DNA from: Tautonia rosea
Lineage (GTDB): Bacteria > Planctomycetota > Planctomycetia > Isosphaerales > Isosphaeraceae
Direction: 5' to 3'
DNA length: 64,000 bases
NCBI RefSeq assembly: GCF_012958305.1
Contig: NZ_JABBYO010000009.1
Span: forward strand, 124,001-188,000
Program-made: the position numbers and the translations under genes
Shown here: piece by piece, positions 8,762 through 17,795 of the stretch
How positions within the stretch are numbered: position 1 is the first letter of the stretch
How the letters are laid out: the number at the start of each line of letters is the position of its first letter
The notes under the pieces: generated by a model
Seen by the model: only the letters and a program-made list of their open reading frames with translations
Databases searched by the model: none
Told to the model about the DNA's origin: nothing

Positions 8762-9589
8762 ATGATCCGATTGGCGTGGAAGATCGGCCGGGTTGCAGGA
8801 ATCGATCTGTATCTGCATGCCACGTTCCTGCTGATGATGGCCGTTCTGGTTGTCTTCAGTCAGGGTCTCGGAGCAGTGCTGGTCGTCTCGGCGCTGTTCG
8901 GATGCGTCGTGCTGCATGAGTTGGGCCATGCGTTGATGGCGCGCCGGTACGGGATTCCGACCGAAGACATCACGCTCTATCCGATCGGCGGGGTGGCCCG
9001 CTTGCATCGGATGCCCCGCGCTCCCGGAGCCGAGTTGTTGATCGCACTGGCGGGTCCGGCCGTCAACGTGGTGCTGGCCTTGATGCTGCTGGCGATGGGA
9101 GGGCTGCTGGGCATGCTCGCGCCCGGCCTGGCCGCCGGGTCGATCGGAGCGTTACTGGCAGATCTGTTGATGGTCAATGCGATCCTGGCCGGGTTCAACC
9201 TGATCCCGATCTTTCCGATGGACGGCGGCCGGGTGCTCCGCGCCTTACTGAGCAGTCAGATTGGGCGGCTGCGAGCGACCGAGATCGCCGCGGCGATTGG
9301 TCAAGGCCTCGCCATCTTCGCCGGGATCGGCTGTCTGGTGGCGATGGTTGTGACCGGCTCTCCGATCCTGCTCATGCAGGTCGTGCTGGCGGCGTTTATT
9401 TTCCTCGCGGCCCGGTCCGAGCTGGGTCAGGTCCGGGCCGAGGAGCAGCGACTGCGGGCCAACGATGCTCCGGCCGGCTACTCCTGGATTTACCGAGGCA
9501 AAGGGGTCTGGCAACTCGCTCCGGTGATCGTGATCGAAGACCCTGATCCCTTGGCCTTCCGAAACCCCCGTCCCTGGGTCCGCTCGTAA
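8762..9589 (+). CDS. Site-2 protease family (M50) intramembrane metalloprotease
   Basis: 275-residue membrane protein of the SpoIVFB/Rv-type branch of site-2 proteases. The zinc site is intact: His52-Glu53-Leu-Gly-His56 in a membrane helix and NLIPIFPMDGGR with Asp154. Hydrophobic helices cover most of residues 12-215. Unlike many relatives it has no C-terminal CBS pair; instead a soluble tail of about 55 residues follows. Family members cut membrane-bound substrates such as anti-sigma factors or sigma precursors. The start at 8762 places the conserved WKIGRVAGIDLYLHATF near the N-terminus, as in homologues; a GTG at 8717 would add 15 residues. No substrate candidate is adjacent. Confidence 0.87.
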   Translation: MIRLAWKIGRVAGIDLYLHATFLLMMAVLVVFSQGLGAVLVVSALFGCVVLHELGHALMARRYGIPTEDITLYPIGGVARLHRMPRAPGAELLIALAGPAVNVVLALMLLAMGGLLGMLAPGLAAGSIGALLADLLMVNAILAGFNLIPIFPMDGGRVLRALLSSQIGRLRATEIAAAIGQGLAIFAGIGCLVAMVVTGSPILLMQVVLAAFIFLAARSELGQVRAEEQRLRANDAPAGYSWIYRGKGVWQLAPVIVIEDPDPLAFRNPRPWVRS

Positions 9590-9646
9590 GGTCCGGTCCG
9601 ACAGGAGTGGGTTGGGACTCCGAAGCCATTCGGAAGGTATTGCCCC

Positions 9647-9898
9647 ATGAACCCCAAGGCGAGCCCCGAACGACCGGTTTCGATTGTCGAGCTCGGTGTG
9701 GCTGAGGCTTATGACCTGCTGGTCAACCGCTTCGGGGTGCAGGATCTCCCCCCGCTCGAAGCAATCGAAAACGAGGATTGGGGCAGAGACTCCTTGCTCT
9801 CCCGATTCCTCGAGCTTTCCCCTCCCGACCTCGCCGCTGCCGGCTTGACCTGGGACGAAGCTCCGTCTGACCACCCAGCCCTGGACGAGCCGACTTAA
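9647..9898 (+). CDS. Small acidic hypothetical protein
   Basis: 83 residues, acidic, no transmembrane segment and no fold I recognise. The frame has high GC at third positions like its neighbours, starts with ATG, and has GGAAGG upstream at about 7 bases. It follows the site-2 protease gene by 57 bases on the same strand and may be co-transcribed with it. The middle reads VAEAYDLLVNRFGVQDLPPLEAIE, a helix-rich segment. It converges with the phosphoesterase gene, whose stop is 19 bases away. Confidence 0.55.
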   Translation: MNPKASPERPVSIVELGVAEAYDLLVNRFGVQDLPPLEAIENEDWGRDSLLSRFLELSPPDLAAAGLTWDEAPSDHPALDEPT

Positions 9899-9917
9899 TC
9901 CTCAGGGATAACCTGAC

Positions 9918-10856
9918 TTACTGGGAACCGGGGAGTTGTTTCGCTCGCCATGCGTAATCCGACTGGCGACGAAAACCATCGACGCGGATCGTTCCGTCGT
10001 CGAGCAGGTCCACCACCGCGTAGCCGTTCTGGTCGGCCCCGGACCCCTCGACCATCGCCACCAGCGTGCAATAGGGGATGCCGCCCATCTCCCGAAGGTC
10101 GTTCTGGTGGCTGTGCCCCTGGAAGACCGCCCGGACCTTGCCGGAGGCTTCGAGAATGTCTCGGACCACTTCCGCATTCCGTACCCCGTGCGGGCCGGGA
10201 TCATCGAGGCGCTGATGGGCAAAAATGATCGTCGGAAACGCGGTCGCGGCGAGGTCGTCGCGAAGCCAATCCAGCTCGAAGGCGGGGACATTCGCATCGG
10301 TCCAGACCGAGTTCTTCCGGCCGTACGGCTCGCCGTCGCTTCGGAAGCAGGAGTCGAGCCAGACGAAGTGAAATCCGCCTGCGTCAAACGAGTCGAATGA
10401 ACGCTCCTGACCGACCCGGCCAAGAAACTCTTCCTTGGTCAAGGTATCGACACAGTGGTTCCCGAGCACATAAACCCGACGCTCGGCGATCTTCGAGAAC
10501 GCCTGATCAATCCGGTCAAGATAACTCAGCTCGACCTCGACCGATTCGGCCGCATCAATCAGGTCGCCCAGCTCGACGAGGAAGTCGAGTGACGCTTCCT
10601 GGAACCGTTCGGACGCCTCGGCCAGTTTTGTTGGGGTTTCGCGGTAGTGTCTCGAACCGGCGGGTGGCTTGTCGGCGTAGTGCAGGTCGGTGATCAGGCC
10701 GAAGCGAAGCACGGAGCGATCGTCGAGCGATCGACCCGGCAAGGTTGAGGCAGCCGCGATGGTGCTTTTGGTCATGCTCGCCGCTCCCAGCAGCAAGACC
10801 CCTTGGCCGAGAAAGGCACGACGCCCGATCCATTTCGGCAACGGGTGGTGGCTCAT
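9918..10856 (-). CDS. Tat-exported calcineurin-like metallophosphoesterase
   Basis: 312 residues. The N-terminus (WIGRRAFLGQGVLLLG) is a twin-arginine-type signal. The dimetal phosphoesterase motifs follow in order: ITDLHYAD (Asp57, His59), ELGDLID (Asp98), VLGNHC (Asn133, His134), FAHQRL (His214) and FQGHSHQND (His248, His250). The family hydrolyses phosphomonoesters or diesters at a two-metal centre, here outside the cytoplasm. The substrate is unknown. Its start is 12 bases after the stop of the upstream secreted propeller-like gene on the same strand, so the two very likely form an operon. Confidence 0.87.
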   Translation of the reverse strand: MSHHPLPKWIGRRAFLGQGVLLLGAASMTKSTIAAASTLPGRSLDDRSVLRFGLITDLHYADKPPAGSRHYRETPTKLAEASERFQEASLDFLVELGDLIDAAESVEVELSYLDRIDQAFSKIAERRVYVLGNHCVDTLTKEEFLGRVGQERSFDSFDAGGFHFVWLDSCFRSDGEPYGRKNSVWTDANVPAFELDWLRDDLAATAFPTIIFAHQRLDDPGPHGVRNAEVVRDILEASGKVRAVFQGHSHQNDLREMGGIPYCTLVAMVEGSGADQNGYAVVDLLDDGTIRVDGFRRQSDYAWRAKQLPGSQ

Positions 10857-10868
10857 GGGTGTGGTGCC

Positions 10869-11696
10869 TCAGCGATTGGGGGTGTCGAGGGGTCGTAAAC
10901 CCGTCGCGTCGTCGACCTCGGCCAGATGCACGACTCCGAGGTGATTGCCCTCCTCGTCTCGAGGACCCGAGGCGACCAAGACGCGGCCGTGACCAATGCC
11001 GACGATCCCCAGGGCTGCGTCGAAATTCCAGCGCCCAACAATCCGGAAGTTTCGATCGGTCTTCAGCAACTCCGGCGGCGATCCATAGCAGCCGAACCAC
11101 CAGTGGCCGTCGACAAACGCTGCCGTCTGAATGCCAAGGCGTGTGTATCCGGACGGCAAGACGATCCGTCGTCGAAAGGCGAGCGATTCGTCATATTCGT
11201 AGAGGTAATTTTCCTCGATCCCTTCCGGCAAGCCCCCGACAACGAGGAAGGTGCCGTTCTGGTAGGCGATTCCCCCCGCCCCGTGGACCAGTTCGGGAAC
11301 CTCGATCCGACCGAGTTCGTCGAGCGTTTCGGCGTCGTAGACGTAGATCCACGACTCAGCCTCACCGGCCGGCTGGTTGAAGGCGCCAAGGTTCACGGCC
11401 ACGTAAATCTTGCCGTCGTGGTGGCAGAGATCGCCGTGATGATCGGCCACCGGCAGACGACGAATCACCTTGCCGCTGAGATCAGTTTTGACCAGATCGA
11501 CAGTGAACGACCAGTAGAGGGCGTCTCGATCATTCGTGCAGACCCCCTGAAGGTGCTTCGAATAGGCACCTTCGCAGGCAATTGTCGCCGGAAGATGGGC
11601 GAAGGGGTCGGCCTCCTGGGCCTCGGAAATGACAGGGGGCAGTAGCCCGGCAAGCGCCACGCCGAGCAGGGCGAAGCCAAGAGAACGGTCGATCAC
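10869..11696 (-). CDS. Secreted beta-propeller-like protein
   Basis: 275 residues if the GTG at 11696 is used; this gives a clean signal peptide (VIDRSLGFALLGVALAGLLPPV) and an AGGG about 7 bases upstream, whereas the longer reading frame adds 38 Arg-rich residues. The mature part repeats a strand pattern typical of propellers: SWIYVYDAETLDELGRIEVPE, GIAYQNGTFLVVGGLPEG, YLYEYDESLAFRRRIVLPSG and HGRVLVASGPRDEEG. Two such repeats include HHGDLCHHDGKIYVAVNL. No catalytic motif is evident. It is transcribed ahead of the phosphoesterase and probably acts in the same periplasmic process. Confidence 0.72.
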   Translation of the reverse strand: MIDRSLGFALLGVALAGLLPPVISEAQEADPFAHLPATIACEGAYSKHLQGVCTNDRDALYWSFTVDLVKTDLSGKVIRRLPVADHHGDLCHHDGKIYVAVNLGAFNQPAGEAESWIYVYDAETLDELGRIEVPELVHGAGGIAYQNGTFLVVGGLPEGIEENYLYEYDESLAFRRRIVLPSGYTRLGIQTAAFVDGHWWFGCYGSPPELLKTDRNFRIVGRWNFDAALGIVGIGHGRVLVASGPRDEEGNHLGVVHLAEVDDATGLRPLDTPNR

Positions 11697-11813
11697 GGGA
11701 ACACCCTGGGTACGTCGGTCGAATCGAACGGCAATCGAACGCGGAAATCGGGACGCCGAGGCGGTCGCCCCGATGCCCCGATTCTGCCCCGATCGCCTTC
11801 GCCCGTCCACCCG

Positions 11814-13262
11814 TCAGCTCGCCGCGCGACGGCCCTCGACGGCCCGAGAGGCAGCGAGGATCGAGGTGGTGCTGAGGCCAGGGACAAGCGGGATGGTGAC
11901 GACCCGACCGCCTCTCGCCCGAACGATCTCGGCGCCGACGATCCCATCGACGGCGTAATCGCCCCCTTTGACCAGCACATCGGGCTCAATCGCCCGGATG
12001 AGCCGTTCGGGGGTCGGCTCGTCAAAGACGACGACGCCATCAACACAGGCCAGCCCCGCGAGCAAGGCAGCCCGGTGGTTCTCGTGCACGACCGGCCGTT
12101 CCGGCCCCTTGAGTCCTCGCACCGAGGCATCGGAATTGAGACCGATAATGAGGGCGTCTCCCAAGCGTCGGGCCTGTTCCAGGCAGGTGAGATGCCCGGC
12201 GTGGAGGATGTCGAAGCAGCCGTTGGTGAAGACGATCGAACGACCGGCCCGCCGCTGGCTGCCAGCCCACCGCGCGGCGGCCTCGATCGACCGAACCTTT
12301 GGCGAGCAGCCGCGCAAGGCCCAGTCGAGCTCAGCCCCCTGGACGACGTAGCAACCCGGATGCCCGACCGCGATCCCCGCCGCCACGCTCGCGGCTCGAC
12401 AGGCTTGATCAACCGGAAGGCCTCCACCGAGGCAGGCCGCCAGCACGGCTGCGACGGTATCGCCCGCTCCCGTCACATCGGCCACCTGGCGGACCTCGGC
12501 CGGGAAGTGGTGCAAGGCGTTGCCCGTGGCCAGGGTCATTCCGTCGGCCCCCCGGGTGATGAGCATGGCATCGAGGCCCAATGCATCGCGAAGCTCGGCA
12601 CAGGCCTGGCCGACCGACTCGTCATCGTCGAGCGATCGGCCAACGGCGCGTCGAGCTTCGAGCAGGTTGGGGGTCAGCAAGGTCGCCCCGGAATAGACCC
12701 GAAAGTCCAGTTGCTTCGGGTCGACGATGCAGGGAATCGACCGGTCGCGGCAGGCCTTGATTGTCGCCCGGACGAGTTCCGGGGTAAGCGTTCCTTTGTC
12801 GTAGTCGGAGAGGACCACAACGTCTTGATCGGCCAGGAGTTCCGGCAATCGTTGGCGGAGGTCGTCTCCGGCGGCGCGGAAGTCGTCGCGCCCGCCGTCC
12901 TGATCGATTCGGAGCAACTGATGATGGCCGTGTGAGACGACCCTCGTCTTGCAGATCGTCCGGCTCCCGGGTCGTTCCACGAGGGCGCAATCGGCCACGC
13001 CGGCGTCGAACAGGGCGCGACGAAGGCGATCAACTTCGGGGTCCTCCCCGGCGGCACCGGCCAGGGTCGTCCGGCATCCAAGACCCGCCAGCGAGGCGGC
13101 GACGTTCCCCGCCCCTCCTGGTCGATACCACTCGTGAGTCAATCGGACAACGGGGACCGGCGCTTCGGGGGAGATGCGGTTGACGTCTCCCTCAAGATAG
13201 CGGTCCAGCATCACATCGCCGAGGACCAGGGCCCGCACGCTCGACCAGTCGATCACGGGCAT
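11814..13262 (-). CDS. hldE: Bifunctional D-beta-D-heptose 7-phosphate kinase / heptose 1-phosphate adenylyltransferase
   Basis: 482 residues with both halves of HldE. The first (about 1-315) is a PfkB/ribokinase-type kinase: GDVMLDRYLEGDV, PGGAGNVAASLAGLG, and the anion-hole/base motif DVTGAGDTVAAVLAA. The second (about 335-480) is a nucleotidyltransferase: FTNGCFDILHAGH, LGDALIIGLNSDASVRGLKG and a final PLVPGLSTTSIL. Together they phosphorylate heptose 7-phosphate at C1 and then, after a phosphatase step, attach AMP to give ADP-heptose in the cytoplasm. ATG at 13262 follows AAGGAG, although closely; a GTG sits just upstream. The epimerase gene hldD lies immediately upstream on the same strand. 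GmhA and GmhB are not in the window. Confidence 0.93.
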   Translation of the reverse strand: MPVIDWSSVRALVLGDVMLDRYLEGDVNRISPEAPVPVVRLTHEWYRPGGAGNVAASLAGLGCRTTLAGAAGEDPEVDRLRRALFDAGVADCALVERPGSRTICKTRVVSHGHHQLLRIDQDGGRDDFRAAGDDLRQRLPELLADQDVVVLSDYDKGTLTPELVRATIKACRDRSIPCIVDPKQLDFRVYSGATLLTPNLLEARRAVGRSLDDDESVGQACAELRDALGLDAMLITRGADGMTLATGNALHHFPAEVRQVADVTGAGDTVAAVLAACLGGGLPVDQACRAASVAAGIAVGHPGCYVVQGAELDWALRGCSPKVRSIEAAARWAGSQRRAGRSIVFTNGCFDILHAGHLTCLEQARRLGDALIIGLNSDASVRGLKGPERPVVHENHRAALLAGLACVDGVVVFDEPTPERLIRAIEPDVLVKGGDYAVDGIVGAEIVRARGGRVVTIPLVPGLSTTSILAASRAVEGRRAAS

Positions 13263-13396
13263 CACTCCTTTGTCTGGTTCCGGGAGCCCCGGGAGGGGCT
13301 CGCCTCGGGAGGCATCCTGCCTCTCCGGCTCAATTCAATTGCAAGCAACCGATCGTCCTCGATCGAGCGCCCCATCTGGTGAGGCGAACACACCGC

Positions 13397-14341
13397 TCAG
13401 GAACAGGAGGCGGCCATGAGCTGCCGAATCCCCTCCTCCAGTGGCGTGAAGGCCGCATCATAACCGGCCGCTCGCAATTGTGTCAGATCAGCCTGGGTGA
13501 ACGACTGGTACTTCCCCCGAAGTGAATCGGGGAAGGGAATGTACTCAATGCTCCCGCGCCCCAGTTCGTCGATTACGATCCGGGCAATGTCGTTGAAGCT
13601 CCGGCTTGCTCCCGTGCCGACGTTGAAGACGCCCACTCGAGGCGTCCCCTCGGCAAAGAACAGGTTGACCCGGGCCACGTCGCCGACGAAGACGAAATCG
13701 CGTCGCTGCTCGCCGGCCTCGTAGCCATCAGTCCCTTCAAAGAGCCGGGCGACCCCGTCCTTGGCCAGTTGCCGATGGAGCTGGTAGACCATCGAGGCCA
13801 TCCGCCCCTTGAATCCTTCGCGGGGGCCGTAAACGTTGAAATACCGAAGCCCGACGACCGTCGAGGTCAGACGTGATCGCGCGGCGGCCACATAGCGGTC
13901 AAACAGGAGTTTCGAGTAGGCGTAGACGTTGAGCGGGTTTTCGCACTCGGGCGATTCGAGGCAGATGGTGCTGTTGCCGTAGACCGAGGCGCTGGACGCA
14001 TACACGAGGGCCGCGTTCCGGTCGGTCGCCCAGTGGAGCAACTCCTTCGAGAAGGTGAAATTGTTGTCCATCATGTAGCGGCCGTCGGACTCGGTCGTAT
14101 CGGCACAGGCTCCTTGATGAAGGATCGCTCGGACCTGACCGCCGAAGGGGGCATTCTTGCGAATCTGATCACGAAACTCGGCGATGTCCATGTAATCGGC
14201 GATCACCAGGTCGCTCAGGTTCCGGAACTTATCGCCGTACTGGAGTGTGTCGACGGCAAGGATGTCCGAAACGCCTCGCTGGTTCAGGGCGTGGACAATA
14301 TTGCTGCCGATAAAGCCCGCCGCGCCCGTGACGATGTACAT
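13397..14341 (-). CDS. hldD: ADP-L-glycero-D-manno-heptose 6-epimerase
   Basis: 314 residues, standard length. This extended short-chain dehydrogenase converts ADP-D-glycero- to ADP-L-glycero-manno-heptose with bound NADP. The Rossmann motif TGAAGFIGSN is at 5-14, the catalytic Tyr140/Lys144 pair in YAYSK, and LVYASSASVYG supplies the conserved serines. The substrate segment GLRYFNVYGPREGFKGRMAS is characteristic of HldD rather than of other epimerases. It is upstream of hldE with 134 bases between, so the two probably form one transcript. It diverges from the LamG protein gene. Confidence 0.92.
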   Translation of the reverse strand: MYIVTGAAGFIGSNIVHALNQRGVSDILAVDTLQYGDKFRNLSDLVIADYMDIAEFRDQIRKNAPFGGQVRAILHQGACADTTESDGRYMMDNNFTFSKELLHWATDRNAALVYASSASVYGNSTICLESPECENPLNVYAYSKLLFDRYVAAARSRLTSTVVGLRYFNVYGPREGFKGRMASMVYQLHRQLAKDGVARLFEGTDGYEAGEQRRDFVFVGDVARVNLFFAEGTPRVGVFNVGTGASRSFNDIARIVIDELGRGSIEYIPFPDSLRGKYQSFTQADLTQLRAAGYDAAFTPLEEGIRQLMAASCS

Positions 14342-14765
14342 GGCAACTCAACTCAACGGAATCCTGGGGCCTTACCGGCCAGAGACGAGACAGACGCCAT
14401 TGCGTGCCTCGACATGCCCATCCATTGGGGGCTCGCACACGAATCCACTCCTCCGAGCGCCGGAACCGTAGCAGATCCCTCCAGAAACTGTCAACGCCGC
14501 CTGTCCCGGACCAGCACCGGGGGCTCGAACTTCTCATTTTGTGTGACTGAGATCCGCAAACTTCACGATAGTTAAAGAATGTCGGACCTTTGCGCCGGGA
14601 TCGGGAGCGACCGGTCGGTTCGTCCGCTGACAACGTCGTCAGCATGAAGGCCACGAACCACCCCCAGGCATGAGCCATCGCGTTGCCAATCGGCAACCAC
14701 GAACCCTCTCGCCTCCGAGACGGACGGTTTGCGATCCTCCCGAGAGGCATCTGGAGACGACACCT
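14342..14765. other. Intergenic region between hldD and the LamG gene
   Basis: 424 bases between divergent genes. The stretch 14540-14590 and the bases just before the LamG start are AT-rich compared with the flanks and are the likely promoter zones, but no pair of hexamers stands out. Two leftward reading frames here have no homology I recognise; one overlaps the start of the LamG gene. Confidence 0.45.
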
Positions 14766-16325
14766 GTGAGTCAACGTCGATTGTATTTTCTTCGACCAAA
14801 AAATATGGCACCGATTTCACTGCCACCGCCTCCTCCGCCGCCTCCGCCTCCGCCTCCGCCTCCGCCTCCGCCTCCGCCTCCGCCTCCGCCTCCGCCTCCG
14901 CCTCCGCCTCCGCCTCCGCCTCCGCCTCCGCCTCCTTTAACTCCTGAAACGGCTCCCGATCGCTTGCTCTGGCTCAACGCCGCTTCGGGCGTGAGCGCTC
15001 GGGGAGCTGCGCAGTTCAACGGGACCAATCAGTTGCTTTCTGCCGCGAGCAACGCGGCACTTCGGGCCGGCGGAACCGACTTTTTCATCGCAACCTGGGC
15101 CTGGATCGACACGATGGGGGTCCGGACCTTCGCGTGCAAGCAGCCCACGCCCGCCGATCGGGAATGGATCCTGGGCTACGATTCGACAGGCACGTTTGCC
15201 TCGAATCGCTTCTTTTTCCGTACTGCCGGGACCGGCACGGCAAACAGCGTCGTTTCCAATTCCTTCGGGGCCGCCGCAACAGGTCAATGGTACTTCGTGA
15301 TCGCCTGGCGTGATTACGCGGCGGACAAGATCCGCTTGCGGATCAACGCCGCGGCGTCCGATGAGAACACCCCGACGAACTCGATCACCCCGACCGATGC
15401 CCCGCTGCTTCTGGGAGCCTCCCAGGCGTCATCCCCCCCGACCTACGACCGCTTGCACGCCGGACGGCTCGATCAGGTCATCTTCGGCAAGCCCGTGTCG
15501 ATCAGCGCGGTCATCGCCAACCTTCACGCGACCTTGTACAACGGCGGCGCGGGGGTCTCCTATAGCCAGCTCACCGCCGCGCAGAAAGCGGACTGGGGCC
15601 TCGTGTCGTTCTGGGAGCTGGACGAACGCTCCGGAGAACGCCGAGACGCACACGGATCGAACCACTTGACACCCATAAACAACCCCGTCGCCGCTGACGG
15701 ATCCATTTCCGGACCGGCCGACAACCTCGATCCGGTTCAATCCTGGGTGGATCAGATCGCCTCGATCCGAATGACTCAGGACACGGTCAGTCAGCGGCCG
15801 ACCTGGCAATCGGCCGGCACTCTCGACTTCGATGGCATCGACGACCGCCTGAACCGGGCCGCGCCGATTGTCGGCAATCGGGAGAACTTCACCCTGCTCG
15901 GCAAGCTTCGGCTCAACGCCTTGCCGACGACGAATCCGGCCGTCGTCTTCACCGAGGCCGATGCCGTTGCCAGCATCGTCAATCGACTGGCGGTCACCCC
16001 GACCGGCCACGTCGTTGCCTCGTACCGACCAGCGGGAGGAACACTCGTCACCACCTCATCTTCCGTCACGATCACGCCGGGCGTGGATGTGGTGGTCGGG
16101 GTCCGGCGTCAGGGCACGGCCTTGCAGGTCTTTGTGGACGGAACTCCGTCCGGCGCAGCGGCCACGATCAACCCTGGAACCAGTCTCGACGGAGCCACCA
16201 TGAGAATCGGGGGGCCGGTGGAATCGACCGGCCAGGCTCACTTTGGTGGTCGGATCGCCTCGCTCTTTGCCGTGGGCCAGGCGTTGTCCGACACCGACGT
16301 CGCAGGGCTTTCGAGCAACCTCTGA
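14766..16325 (+). CDS. Protein with a 38-proline tract and two LamG-like (concanavalin A-like) domains
   Basis: 519 residues from GTG 14766, which has GGAG 9 bases upstream; an ATG at 14805 starts just before the proline run and an ATG at 14670 is also possible. After about 19 residues comes an uninterrupted run of 38 prolines, then two LamG-like lectin folds. The first (about 50-240) contains AAQFNGTNQLLSAASN, FFIATWAWID, TGQWYFVIAWRD and YDRLHAGRLDQVIFG. The second (about 320-515) contains LDFDGIDDRLNRAAP, ENFTLLGKLRLNA and AHFGGRIASLFAVGQALSDTDVAGL. LamG domains bind sugars or proteins, and this pattern is common in tail-fibre-like and surface proteins. No convincing signal peptide is seen. 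Confidence 0.8.
   Translation: MSQRRLYFLRPKNMAPISLPPPPPPPPPPPPPPPPPPPPPPPPPPPPPPPPPPPPPPLTPETAPDRLLWLNAASGVSARGAAQFNGTNQLLSAASNAALRAGGTDFFIATWAWIDTMGVRTFACKQPTPADREWILGYDSTGTFASNRFFFRTAGTGTANSVVSNSFGAAATGQWYFVIAWRDYAADKIRLRINAAASDENTPTNSITPTDAPLLLGASQASSPPTYDRLHAGRLDQVIFGKPVSISAVIANLHATLYNGGAGVSYSQLTAAQKADWGLVSFWELDERSGERRDAHGSNHLTPINNPVAADGSISGPADNLDPVQSWVDQIASIRMTQDTVSQRPTWQSAGTLDFDGIDDRLNRAAPIVGNRENFTLLGKLRLNALPTTNPAVVFTEADAVASIVNRLAVTPTGHVVASYRPAGGTLVTTSSSVTITPGVDVVVGVRRQGTALQVFVDGTPSGAAATINPGTSLDGATMRIGGPVESTGQAHFGGRIASLFAVGQALSDTDVAGLSSNL
14823..14936 (+). repeat. CCTCCG hexanucleotide tandem repeat encoding polyproline
   Basis: From 14841 to 14935 the hexamer CCTCCG is repeated almost 16 times without a mismatch, preceded by a few degenerate copies from 14823. 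In frame it encodes proline only (38 in total). The complementary strand would read as polyglycine and a second frame as Ser-Ala repeats. Because the unit is six bases, gain or loss of copies changes length but never frame. Confidence 0.95.
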
Positions 16326-16374
16326 TTGGAGGGTCACACCCTTCGAAACGCAGGGCCGGTGACGGCAATGGCGG

Positions 16375-17202
16375 TCATCGGCCCTCGGCCAGCTCGGCCG
16401 ATCGCAAGGCGGCGGCCTGCACGGCGTCGATCAGGGCAGCGCGCAGGCCGCCGCGTTCCAGGGCATGAATCCCGGCAATGGTCGTACCTCCGGGACTGGT
16501 GACCTGATCTTTCAAGACCCCCGGATGCTGTCCGGTTTCCAGGACCATTCGGGCGGCTCCAAGCACCGTTTGGGCAGCCATCACGGTGGCGAGATCGCGG
16601 GGAAGTCCCACCCGCACACCGCCATCGGAAAGCGCTTCAATCATCGCGTACACAAACGCCGGCCCGCTGCCGCAAAGACCCGTCGCGGCGTCCATCAATC
16701 CTTCCGGAACGCGGCGAGCGATGCCAACCGACTCCAGCAGCCGAAGGACCAAGGTTTCATCTTCTCCCGAAACGCTCGGCCCCAAACAGTAGGCCGCCGT
16801 CCCTTCACCGACGAGGGCCGGGGTGTTCGGCATCACGCGGACAACGCGCGCTTCGGGGCCAAGTCCCGCCGAGAGTTGCGTCACCGAGATGCCCGCGGCC
16901 ACCGAGATCACCAGCTTCCCTCGTCCTCCGCCGGCCAGTTCGTTCAGCGCGGCGGTCATCGCCTGAGGCTTGACGGCCAGCACCAGGACGTCGCTTCGAT
17001 CGGCCACTTCGGCATTCGAACTGCACGCCGTCACCCCCTCGGCCGTCATCGCCTCGCGGGCCTCTCGCACCGGATCGCTGACGGCGATGGCCGACGGAGC
17101 AACAACGCCGGCCCGAATCATCCCGCGGATGAGGGCCGAGGCCATCTTGCCCGCGCCGAGAAATCCCCATCGCGTGTCGGCGGCGGAAGACGATCCGGAC
17201 AT
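16375..17202 (-). CDS. proC: Pyrroline-5-carboxylate reductase
   Basis: 275 residues, standard length. The enzyme reduces pyrroline-5-carboxylate to proline with NAD(P)H in the cytoplasm, the last step of proline synthesis. Seen in order: the dinucleotide site GFLGAGKMASALIRGM, LAVKPQAM, VRVMPNTPALVGEG, and the signature of the C-terminal dimerisation domain, LCGSGPAFVYAMIEALSDGG followed by VTSPGGTTIAGIHALE. It stands alone, convergent with the LamG gene and divergent from a small membrane protein gene. GAAGGGACC lies upstream of the ATG. Confidence 0.94.
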   Translation of the reverse strand: MSGSSSAADTRWGFLGAGKMASALIRGMIRAGVVAPSAIAVSDPVREAREAMTAEGVTACSSNAEVADRSDVLVLAVKPQAMTAALNELAGGGRGKLVISVAAGISVTQLSAGLGPEARVVRVMPNTPALVGEGTAAYCLGPSVSGEDETLVLRLLESVGIARRVPEGLMDAATGLCGSGPAFVYAMIEALSDGGVRVGLPRDLATVMAAQTVLGAARMVLETGQHPGVLKDQVTSPGGTTIAGIHALERGGLRAALIDAVQAAALRSAELAEGR

Positions 17203-17405
17203 GCTGGGTCGGTCCCTTCAAAATGAAGCCAGGCAATACCATCGCAGACGATCCAGAATCACCGACCAAGATCAACGTGCACTTCGGCCGGTTCGAGTGC
17301 CTATCCTACCATCGAGACCAACACAGCCGGGAGGGTTCCCGGCCCGTTCTGGCCGCAAGACACCACCACCCCCGTTCTGCCGAAGTAGAGAGTCCGAGAA
17401 TCACC

Positions 17406-17795
17406 ATGAGTCACGCAGACGCCACCACTCATCCAATCGAACCCAGCCGCAAGTCGATCACCGGCTGGCTTCTTCTGATCGGCTTCGCGCCGCTGGGGCT
17501 CTGGCTCCTTTGGGAAATTCAGCGCACCGTGGGTCTTGACTCCCCTCGGCTCTGGGAGCTGCTCCGGGAGGATCGCGTCTTTGCCTTTGCCATGCTCGAT
17601 TTTTTCGGCACGGCAGCCTGGGCGGCGGTCGTCTTGCTGGAACGGGCCGATCCGAGGAGCTGGCGCACCTGGTTGTCACTGCTCATCTTCTGCGCGGTTC
17701 CAACGCTGGGAATCATCCTCTTTCTGCTCATCGGCCGGACCCGACCCATGGGCGTTTTCCAGCAAAAGCCCGAACGATCGGACCTGCAATCTTGA
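17406..17795 (+). CDS. Small membrane protein, possibly DUF2834-like
   Basis: 129 residues with three predicted membrane helices: about 20-38 (ITGWLLLIGFAPLGLWLLW), 60-80 (AFAMLDFFGTAAWAAVVLLE) and 89-112 (WLSLLIFCAVPTLGIILFLLI). The order of helices and the LFLLIGR ending resemble DUF2834 proteins, but I cannot confirm it. The ATG at 17406 gives a short polar N-terminus before the first helix; the longer frame from 17223 adds 61 residues unlike membrane protein sequence. No function is known. Confidence 0.6.
   Translation: MSHADATTHPIEPSRKSITGWLLLIGFAPLGLWLLWEIQRTVGLDSPRLWELLREDRVFAFAMLDFFGTAAWAAVVLLERADPRSWRTWLSLLIFCAVPTLGIILFLLIGRTRPMGVFQQKPERSDLQS

Noticed and set aside
14572-14826. An 84-codon leftward frame across the start of the LamG gene
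   Set aside because: It starts inside the proline-coding region, has no ribosome site and sits in AT-rich non-coding sequence; no family is recognisable.
14823-14936. The hexamer array as a possible CRISPR or satellite
   Set aside because: The unit is six bases with no spacers and it is in frame within a protein.
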